Assembly (NCBI GenBank): GCA_023229405.1
Contig: JALNZH010000096.1
Location: forward strand, 1-11,212
Length of the DNA stretch: 11,212 nucleotides
From: Bacteroidota bacterium
Lineage (GTDB): Bacteria; Bacteroidota; Ignavibacteria; UBA10030; UBA8401
Direction of reading: 5' to 3'
The stretch's first letter is position 1. Each line of letters starts with the position of its first letter. The notes beneath the pieces are model-generated. The model did not search any database, was not told where the DNA came from, and saw nothing but the letters and a program-made list of their open reading frames with translations. This document shows, in pieces, positions 6,163-11,212 of the stretch. The position numbers were made by a program, and so were the translations under genes.

Positions 6163-6921
6163 TTACACTGCGATTTTTTGCTGTTCTTCCATCATTTTCA
6201 GGTTTTTTTCCAATTCTTTGCGGATGTCGATGATGCTCTGATCAGTGACATAATTTGTATACACTACGTTTGATAGTTCTACGAGGGAACGGACCACCGA
6301 TTCTATTACCGATGCCTGACCTCTTAAATCGGAGATAAGTTGGATGAATTGATTTGCAGTGGCTGGATCCAGCGTTTTTTTCACCATCCGTTCGTAGGAA
6401 GAGGAGCGGAGCATAATGATGGCAAGGGCATTGTTTACATGATGAGCGATAGTGCGGACCGTCGTTTGAAACATTTGTACTGCAGCCTGGTGCTTTTCTT
6501 CTTCCAGGTGTGCCAATTCGCGTGCTTTCATTTCTTGCCGGAAAAGATAACGTTCGTAGATTCCGTTGATAAGAATTGGCAGGTGGTTCAGTTCGAGACG
6601 CTCTTTTCGTGCATAATCGTACGCACCCAGTTTCATGGCATTTACTGCGATCTCTTCTGTGCCCGCAGCTGTTAACATGATTACTGGTGTATCAATCTTT
6701 TCCTGGTTCATCCATTCCAACACTTGCAATCCGGTCATGGAGCCGATATGGTAATCCAACAGCAGAACGTCAAAACGTTCCGCGGACATCATTGAAATTC
6801 CCAATTCACCGGAACTTGCTGTCTTTACAACATACATACCTTCTGATTCCAAATCCATGCTGAGCAGATTTGAAAAAGCGATTTCGTCATCAATAATAAG
6901 AATATTAAGCGGTGTCTTCAT
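6163..6921 (-). CDS. Response regulator receiver domain fused to a histidine-kinase-like phosphotransfer (DHp) hairpin
   Basis: A 252-residue two-part signalling protein. Residues 1-120 are a CheY-like receiver with Asp11/Asp12, phosphoacceptor Asp56 in LLLDYHIG, Thr84 in IMLTA and Lys106 in YARKERL, so it should be phosphorylatable. A helical linker (about 122-150) leads to TVRTIAHHVNNALAII (154-169), which resembles the histidine-kinase H-box (AHExNNPLxxI) with His160 at the phospho-histidine position. A second helix (about 189-220) completes a two-helix hairpin. The Glu/Asp that normally follows the histidine is His161, and Asn164 is kept. No N, G1 or G2 box of an ATPase domain follows, and the protein ends about 30 residues after the hairpin. 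It has no DNA-binding domain. Start: AGGGGA sits just before the ATG. Possible roles are a phosphorelay intermediate or a kinase-interacting regulator. No adjacent kinase gene is visible. Confidence 0.85.
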   Translation of the reverse strand: MKTPLNILIIDDEIAFSNLLSMDLESEGMYVVKTASSGELGISMMSAERFDVLLLDYHIGSMTGLQVLEWMNQEKIDTPVIMLTAAGTEEIAVNAMKLGAYDYARKERLELNHLPILINGIYERYLFRQEMKARELAHLEEEKHQAAVQMFQTTVRTIAHHVNNALAIIMLRSSSYERMVKKTLDPATANQFIQLISDLRGQASVIESVVRSLVELSNVVYTNYVTDQSIIDIRKELEKNLKMMEEQQKIAV

Positions 6922-7186
6922 GTTCCCCTAATAAATATGAGAAACATCTGAAAAAATAGATTGTCCTTTGACATTATGATTACATTCGCCTTGCTCAATA
7001 TAAACTTCGCGAAGAATCTTATTATTCCAATTGTGTGGAATAACGAGTTTTTTCGTCGCTCCGCTTCTCGGAATAACATTGATATTAGATTTTTCAGATA
7101 TCTCTGCGAATAAATTAAGGGCATTGCGTCAATTAGTCAAGGGGAATTTGTATTTGTAAACTGAGATGGGTTACATTTTAAATTAT
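6922..7186. other. Gene-free stretch upstream of the response regulator
   Basis: About 265 AT-rich bases between the intrinsic terminator and the response regulator start. It contains a 22-bp inverted repeat (7022-7043), a second copy of GGAATAAC (7070-7077) 33 bases from the one in the repeat, and a 10-bp palindrome CTTCGCGAAG (about 7005-7014). A weak promoter candidate on the minus strand is TTGACT (7140-7135), 17 bases, TAATTT (7117-7112), matching the -10 consensus at only 3 of 6 positions. A 68-codon open frame (6918-7124, minus) crosses it, but I do not accept that as a gene. Confidence 0.6.
7022..7043. repeat. 22-bp inverted repeat, candidate operator
   Basis: TTATTCCA (7022-7029), a 6-base spacer, and TGGAATAA (7036-7043) form a perfect 8-bp-arm inverted repeat about 100 bases upstream of the response regulator start. 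The size and spacing are typical of a site for a dimeric helix-turn-helix protein. No regulator can be assigned from the window; the response regulator itself lacks a DNA-binding domain. Confidence 0.6.
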
Positions 7187-7207
7187 AAAAAAACCCGCAA
7201 GAGCGGG
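7187..7207 (-). terminator. Intrinsic terminator after tRNA-Gln
   Basis: On the minus strand CCCGC-TCTT-GCGGG forms a 5-bp GC-rich stem with a 4-base loop, followed directly by seven T residues; flanking A residues can extend the stem by pairing with the first Ts. It lies 14 bases beyond the tRNA 3' end and closes the VWA gene-hflX-tRNA unit. Confidence 0.92.
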
Positions 7208-7221
7208 ATTTGAAAGAGCTG

Positions 7222-7293
7222 CTGCCCCACAAGGATTCGAACCTCGATAAGCAGAGTCAGAGTCTGCTGTCTTAGCCGTTAGACGATAGGGCA
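7222..7293 (-). tRNA. tRNA-Gln (anticodon CUG)
   Basis: A 72-base cloverleaf can be drawn by hand. The acceptor stem is TGCCCTA/TGGGGCA with a T-A first pair and discriminator G, both usual for glutamine tRNAs. The D stem is GTCT/AGAC with GG in its loop. The anticodon stem is GCAGA/TCTGC around the loop CTCTGAC, giving anticodon CTG, which reads CAG. The variable loop is 4 bases. The T stem CGAGG/CCTTG carries the loop TTCGAAT, with one G-T pair. CCA is not encoded (CAG follows the discriminator), so it must be added by CCA-adding enzyme. The gene lies 36 bases after hflX and just before an intrinsic terminator; it may be cotranscribed with hflX. Confidence 0.96.
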
Positions 7294-7329
7294 ATTGTTC
7301 ACTAAAATAAAAAATTGTCTCTTGAAAAT

Positions 7330-8601
7330 CTACTTTTTTATTGAGCTCAATAGTTTTTCCACCCGTTCTTTTGTCTTATCACTGACTCGAGCTGTAATGA
7401 TAATATCATTCTCATCGTACTGCTGATCGGTAATTTCCGTAAGATCGTGCAGCAGGGAAATGGTTTTATAATCCGAGTTGCTGATAGTAAAAGTCATTTC
7501 GGAAAACGAAGAATGGATCATGGAAATGATCATCTCTTTTAAACCGAGTATATTAATACCGCGGTTGGCAGAAATAAAAACCGACGGTTCATACGTTGAT
7601 TGGAGATTTTTGATCATCGAACGGTCGTCGATTGCATCCACTTTGTTGAACACATAGATCACCGACTTGTTCGCGGCGCCGAGATCATGCACCGTGTTCT
7701 TTACTACTTCAATCTGTTCTTCCATTTGCGGGTGAGAAAGATCGATGATATGTAGCAGAATGTCTGCTTCGACAACTTCTTCCAATGTACTTTTAAACGA
7801 CGCGACAAGATGATGTGGAAGTTTCCGGATAAAACCGACAGTATCGGTAATCATTGCACTGGTGGCGGAATCTAAGGCTACCAAACGTGTGGTTGGATCG
7901 AGCGTGGCGAATAACCGGTTTTCCACGAACACTTTAGAATCAGAAAGAGTGTTGAGTAGTGTGGATTTGCCGACATTGGTGTACCCCACGAGTGAGATAT
8001 TGTAAAATTCTTTTCGTCCCTTGCGCTGCGTGGTGCGCTGCGTGGCGATCTTCTCCAGTTTTTCTTTCAATGTGGCAATCCGTTCGCGAATTATTCGGCG
8101 GTCGGTTTCAATCTGTGTTTCGCCGGGACCTTTTGTGCCGATGCCTCCGTACTGTTTGGATAAGTGCGTCCACATGCGGGTGAGGCGGGGAAGCATATAA
8201 TTGAGTTGCGCCAGTTCGACCTGAGTTTTCGCCTCGTTCGTTTTTGCACGCGAAGCGAAAATATCCAGGATCAAACCGCTGCGGTCCAAAATTTTTCGTT
8301 CGATGGTTTGTTCCAAATTGCGCACCTGTGCGGGGGAAAGGTCGTCGTCGAAAATGACCAGGGAAATATCGTCGTCCTTGCACATTTGGGCAAGCTGTTC
8401 CACTTTCCCTTTGCCGATATAAAATGCAGAATCGAACCGGTCTTTTACCTGCAGGATTTTATGCAGTACGTCGGCGCCGGCGGTATCTGCCAACAGGACG
8501 AGTTCATCCAGATATTCTTCTTCCTGTGCCTTCGTCGTATTTTTTGTGGCGATGCCCACAACCATGGCGCGTTCACGCAGTTCTTTTACTAAGTCTATCA
8601 T
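7330..8601 (-). CDS. hflX: GTPase HflX
   Basis: HflX is a ribosome-binding GTPase that, in studied bacteria, splits stalled or stressed 70S ribosomes and helps recovery from heat or antibiotic stress. The 423-residue protein has the N-terminal HflX domain (about 12-170) with FYIGKGKV (60-67), the FDDDLSPAQVRNLE block (84-97), DRSGLILDIFA (106-116) and the conserved GGIGTKGPGETQ run (152-163). A coiled-coil linker (about 165-195) leads to the GTPase domain with G1 GYTNVGKS (206-213), G3 DTVG (253-256), G4 NKVD (319-322) and G5 SAN (344-346), then a C-terminal extension. All nucleotide-binding motifs are intact. The start at 8601 lacks a strong Shine-Dalgarno sequence; Met13 is a less likely alternative. 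It follows the VWA gene by 61 bases and precedes tRNA-Gln. Confidence 0.97.
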   Translation of the reverse strand: MIDLVKELRERAMVVGIATKNTTKAQEEEYLDELVLLADTAGADVLHKILQVKDRFDSAFYIGKGKVEQLAQMCKDDDISLVIFDDDLSPAQVRNLEQTIERKILDRSGLILDIFASRAKTNEAKTQVELAQLNYMLPRLTRMWTHLSKQYGGIGTKGPGETQIETDRRIIRERIATLKEKLEKIATQRTTQRKGRKEFYNISLVGYTNVGKSTLLNTLSDSKVFVENRLFATLDPTTRLVALDSATSAMITDTVGFIRKLPHHLVASFKSTLEEVVEADILLHIIDLSHPQMEEQIEVVKNTVHDLGAANKSVIYVFNKVDAIDDRSMIKNLQSTYEPSVFISANRGINILGLKEMIISMIHSSFSEMTFTISNSDYKTISLLHDLTEITDQQYDENDIIITARVSDKTKERVEKLLSSIKK

Positions 8602-8624
8602 AATAATTTCGCGTCACTGCCCTA

Positions 8625-8657
8625 CAAAGGTTATTTTCAATAGTAATAAATCCTTTG
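8625..8657. repeat. Imperfect hairpin between the VWA gene and hflX
   Basis: CAAAGGTTATT (8625-8635) can pair with AATAA-AT-CCTTTG (8645-8657), leaving a 2-base bulge and a 9-base loop. It fills most of the 61-base gap between the VWA gene stop and the hflX start. No T run follows on the transcribed strand, so it is not a standard terminator; it could be an intercistronic mRNA stem or chance. Confidence 0.35.
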
Positions 8658-8662
8658 AAAGG

Positions 8663-10804
8663 CTATGCTATTTTTTGTTTTGGTTCGAGGGCGATAACCA
8701 TTTCGATTAGCGCCACAACAAGGGCGGCAATCAAAAAGTAACGCCACAGTTCAATGCCGAACCTGCTTTCCGAGATCGTCTGTTGAATATCCGAATCCGG
8801 ATGTAGGAAAACAAATGCTGATGCTTCAATTCCTAAACGTTTGCAGACTTCATCGATTTGTTGATTGTTCGCAAGTTCACCGCGTGATTCTTCTCGGCGG
8901 ATATTCACCGGCAGCAGTGCAACCGTATCGTTTTGCACCGTTGCACAATTAATGCCTGGCTGATCGGTCTGTTCGAGCGAAAACATTATTACGGACGATC
9001 CTTCAGAATTTGCTTTGCTGTACGATTGTACCGGAATGAGACGCCGCTCCGTATCAAAAAATTTCATAGCTGCTGCCGATACCGCACTGTTTCGTTTCCA
9101 TCCTATCGAAGAAAATTCCAGTCGTTCTCCGACAAACAGAACTTGTTCTTCGGCAGTGACAGCAGGAGATGAAAGAAATAATACGGACTGGAATAATAAC
9201 GGCACAAAAATTCCTTTTAGTGGAAGATCGGACCAGTCAGTTGTTGCCGGGACCGCTACTCCGAGTATTTTTCCCCGGCCAGATTCGCGCATCCAGAGGA
9301 ACGATGTTCCGTTCGATAACGAAATTACCTGCCGCAGAGCGGATGATGCAAGAGGTGATGCAGAAAATGTAATATGCGGTGATTCTACAGAAAGTTCATT
9401 TTTGTTTACCCCTTGCTCAAACATTCCTTGAAAAATCGGAAATTGCAGATCGACTTTTTCAAACGATGTTGCGGAGCGTGATGTATGTAATTCCGATATT
9501 CCTAGGGCGGATAAATATCGATAGGCAACGACCGCAGTATCTGCAGAGGGAAAAAATATAACGCTTCCACCAGTTGCAACAAATTGTTTGAGAATTTCTG
9601 TTTGTGCGGAGGAAAGTTCTTTTACTCCCGAAAGTATTACAACGGCGTGCTGTGAAAGAATGGTCGAAGTAACTTGTGAAGGTACATATGATGTTACCTC
9701 CATTGGCGAAGCACGGTTGACATCTTTTGCAGCATTCAGCGCCGCCGCAATATACTGTGAATATCGCCGCTCCGCCGAAACAAGGGCAACGGCCACTTGT
9801 GCAGGAATGAATAGGGAGAAATAGTAGCGATTGTCCGGTTCGAACGCATCATCTTCCGATTCCGCAAAGCCTGAGATGAATCCGGAATGGGGAGGAGAAA
9901 TTAAAAAATCGAGTGTCGCGTTTTCGCCGACGCCAAGAGAGACACTTTTCTGCATCACTCTGTTCTTTTCCAGCGTGACGGTGACCAGATGATTGGAGAC
10001 AGGGGACGTACCGTGATTTTTTACCACCACATTCAGCGTAAAGGGTTTGCCGACCTGCAGCAGAGACGGCGGTATGCTTGTTCGTTCAATGGAAATATTT
10101 TCTCCGGCGCGCCGGGAGAGTTGAGTGTAGAAAATTTTCACCTGCGGTTCGAACAATTGTTCTTCCGTTGTCCGTTTTGTTTCACTCGACGAAAAAGTGG
10201 ATGATTGTCCGTCCGTCACTATATACACTTCTTTGTTAAAATTTTTCGATTGGTGAAGCAGCCGGGATGAAAGCCGTAATCCTTCGTCGATTGTTCGCCG
10301 GCGGAAACTGATTTCCGTGTCTTTAATGAGTCCAGTCAGTTTTTTGATGTCGCGCGTCGCCTCTTCCGTAGTAGCGAGTGGGAGGTCGGATAACCGCAAG
10401 AAATAGACTTCGTCGTTCTCCTGCATTGTGGAGACAATCTCCAGCGCTTTTTGCTGTGCCTGTGATAGAAATTTTCCCTGCTCGTTATGTAGTTCCATGC
10501 TTGCAGAATTGTCCAACAGAATAATAAGCGTTGATGCGGCACGTGTTCCGGCGGTGCCGAAGTTTCCCTGCAATGCGGGGCGTGAGAAAGCAAGGACGAT
10601 CAGCAGGATCAACAATGTGCGCAATGCTAGCAACAGCCATTGACGGATCTTGATCCTGCGGATCTTATTCTTGTTCAATACCTTCAAAAACGTGAGGGTA
10701 CTAAACTCGATGGTACGGAGTTTGCGGATATTGAAGAGATGGATCAGAATCGGGATTGCCGCAGCCGCCAAGCCAAACAATACGAAGGGATTAAGGAATG
10801 TCAT
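8663..10804 (-). CDS. BatA-type membrane protein with VWA domain (two N-terminal anchors, one C-terminal anchor)
   Basis: A 713-residue inner-membrane protein of unknown specific role. It opens with the BatA/two-anchor N-terminal domain: membrane segment about 7-24, a basic loop (IRKLR to KIRRIKIR, 26-54), then a second segment about 56-75. A von Willebrand A domain follows (about 92-230) with the metal-site motif DNSAS (98-102), a candidate Thr171 and TDG (197-199). Next come a beta-rich region resembling a CARDB/Ig-like fold (about 240-335), a Rossmann-like region resembling glutamine amidotransferase folds (about 337-450, AVVILSGV and GGSVIFFPS), a long unassigned part, and a C-terminal membrane segment (about 689-708). 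The positive-inside rule puts the bulk in the periplasm. The start at 10804 matches the family N-terminus MTFLNPF and lies downstream of a good promoter; an earlier ATG at 10873 would lie upstream of that promoter. Family members often sit near MoxR AAA ATPases and DUF58 proteins; none is visible here. Confidence 0.88.
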   Translation of the reverse strand: MTFLNPFVLFGLAAAAIPILIHLFNIRKLRTIEFSTLTFLKVLNKNKIRRIKIRQWLLLALRTLLILLIVLAFSRPALQGNFGTAGTRAASTLIILLDNSASMELHNEQGKFLSQAQQKALEIVSTMQENDEVYFLRLSDLPLATTEEATRDIKKLTGLIKDTEISFRRRTIDEGLRLSSRLLHQSKNFNKEVYIVTDGQSSTFSSSETKRTTEEQLFEPQVKIFYTQLSRRAGENISIERTSIPPSLLQVGKPFTLNVVVKNHGTSPVSNHLVTVTLEKNRVMQKSVSLGVGENATLDFLISPPHSGFISGFAESEDDAFEPDNRYYFSLFIPAQVAVALVSAERRYSQYIAAALNAAKDVNRASPMEVTSYVPSQVTSTILSQHAVVILSGVKELSSAQTEILKQFVATGGSVIFFPSADTAVVAYRYLSALGISELHTSRSATSFEKVDLQFPIFQGMFEQGVNKNELSVESPHITFSASPLASSALRQVISLSNGTSFLWMRESGRGKILGVAVPATTDWSDLPLKGIFVPLLFQSVLFLSSPAVTAEEQVLFVGERLEFSSIGWKRNSAVSAAAMKFFDTERRLIPVQSYSKANSEGSSVIMFSLEQTDQPGINCATVQNDTVALLPVNIRREESRGELANNQQIDEVCKRLGIEASAFVFLHPDSDIQQTISESRFGIELWRYFLIAALVVALIEMVIALEPKQKIA

Positions 10805-10838
10805 ATTGATAGATACAAATTCGCCAATTTCATAGTTC

Positions 10839-10867
10839 AATATACCGCAGAATGGGACGTTTTGCAA
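10839..10867 (-). promoter_or_regulatory. Sigma-70-type promoter for the VWA gene
   Basis: On the minus strand TTGCAA (10867-10862) and TATATT (10844-10839) are separated by exactly 17 bases; the -10 box matches the consensus at 5 of 6 positions and the -35 box at 4 of 6. Initiation near 10832 would give a leader of about 28 bases before the ATG at 10804, and excludes the longer 10873 start from this transcript. Confidence 0.55.
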
Positions 10868-11212
10868 TTCCACAGTACCATGTGCAAATCTTTCGATTCA
10901 TAGTATTCTCATGTGGCCATTTGAATATATCAAAGAAATTTCATTGCGACCTTATGACAACGCGCAACTATCAACAAACATACAGAAATGCACCATGTCT
11001 CCATTCTAACGACGGTAACCAGAAGTGTTATGAAACACATTTTCAACCGTCGTGAAAATACACTTTTTGTCGGTTACAGCTTGCCAGCTACTGAAGCTAA
11101 AATTAAATTACGCACGAGCACAAAACATAGGGGCAGGTCGTTCCTCAAAATAGTATTGCAAAGCATACTTGTCCAAAATAAATCATACAAGAGAAAAACT
11201 TATTCCTTCTTT
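10868..11212. other. Gene-free stretch at the right edge, with clustered inverted repeats
   Basis: No frame on either strand reads as a convincing protein over these 345 bases, which look more AT-rich than the genes. The main structure is the group of complementary segments at 11009-11077. No tRNA, terminator with T run or transposon end is evident. It may be the region between the VWA gene and a gene outside the window, whose orientation cannot be told. Confidence 0.6.
11009..11077. repeat. Cluster of overlapping inverted repeats able to form two alternative folds
   Basis: One fold pairs ACGACGGT (11009-11016) with ACCGTCGT (11046-11053) around an inner stem GTGTT (11025-11029)/AACAC (11034-11038). 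A competing fold pairs GTAACC (11015-11020) with GGTTAC (11072-11077), AAGTGT (11023-11028) with ACACTT (11060-11065), and TGAAA (11031-11035) with TTTCA (11041-11045). The two folds share bases and exclude each other. Strand and function are unknown; short arms leave room for chance. Confidence 0.45.

Noticed and set aside
6918..7124. 68-codon minus-strand frame ending in an ATGA overlap with the response regulator start
   Set aside because: No recognisable domain, no Shine-Dalgarno sequence before its ATG, and it crosses the AT-rich stretch with the 22-bp palindrome. Any ATG followed by A creates a TGA in this relative frame, so the overlap is weak evidence.
7340..7351. 12-bp perfect palindrome ATTGAGCTCAAT near the hflX 3' end
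   Set aside because: Inside the hflX coding sequence, with no loop to form an RNA hairpin and no T run; likely coincidence.
8164..8592. 142-codon plus-strand frame opposite hflX
   Set aside because: Antisense shadow of the conserved HflX N-terminal domain; no recognisable product.
10805..10873. 23-codon extension of the VWA protein
   Set aside because: The family N-terminus MTFLNPF is at 10804 and the -35/-10 boxes lie inside the extension.
1..11212. Mobile elements, CRISPR arrays, toxin-antitoxin or defence cassettes
   Set aside because: No transposase or integrase motif, no direct-repeat array and no known defence-gene signature on either strand; the gene content is housekeeping.

Overview
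The window is a chromosomal housekeeping region of about 11.2 kb. Every supported gene lies on the minus strand, so transcription runs from high to low coordinates. Base composition looks moderate. HrcA (rare in typical Bacteroidota), a two-anchor BatA-type VWA membrane protein, several starts with weak Shine-Dalgarno sequences and a tRNA gene without encoded CCA together suggest an FCB-group bacterium, perhaps of the Ignavibacteriota/Chlorobiota branch. This placement is inference and would need a marker-gene tree. I see no insertion sequence, phage gene, CRISPR array, toxin-antitoxin pair or recognisable defence gene.

Right part (about 7190-11212). A 345-base gene-free stretch with a cluster of inverted repeats (11009-11077) precedes a good promoter (10839-10867). 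This promoter drives a 713-residue BatA-type VWA membrane protein (8663-10804). The ribosome-associated GTPase gene hflX follows, then tRNA-Gln(CUG), then a clear intrinsic terminator (7187-7207), so this transcription unit is well bounded.

Middle part (6012-7186). A gene-free stretch holding a 22-bp inverted repeat precedes an unusual response regulator. Its receiver domain is joined to a histidine-kinase-like dimerisation/phosphotransfer hairpin that has no ATP-binding domain.

Left part (1-6127). A TTGACA-N17-TATTTT promoter starts a run of eight tightly packed genes: hrcA, grpE, dnaJ, a comEA-like gene, a pilM-like gene, rsmD, coaD and an aspartate-type aminotransferase cut by the window edge. 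No terminator is visible anywhere in this run, and three successive junctions (comEA-like/pilM-like/rsmD/coaD) are 4-base ATGA overlaps. The first three genes are the heat-shock repressor and two DnaK co-chaperones; dnaK itself is absent. The hrcA leader has no recognisable CIRCE but carries an 11-bp-arm inverted repeat instead. The most unusual proteins are the PilM-like one, whose nucleotide-binding motifs appear degenerate, and the REC-phosphotransfer regulator.
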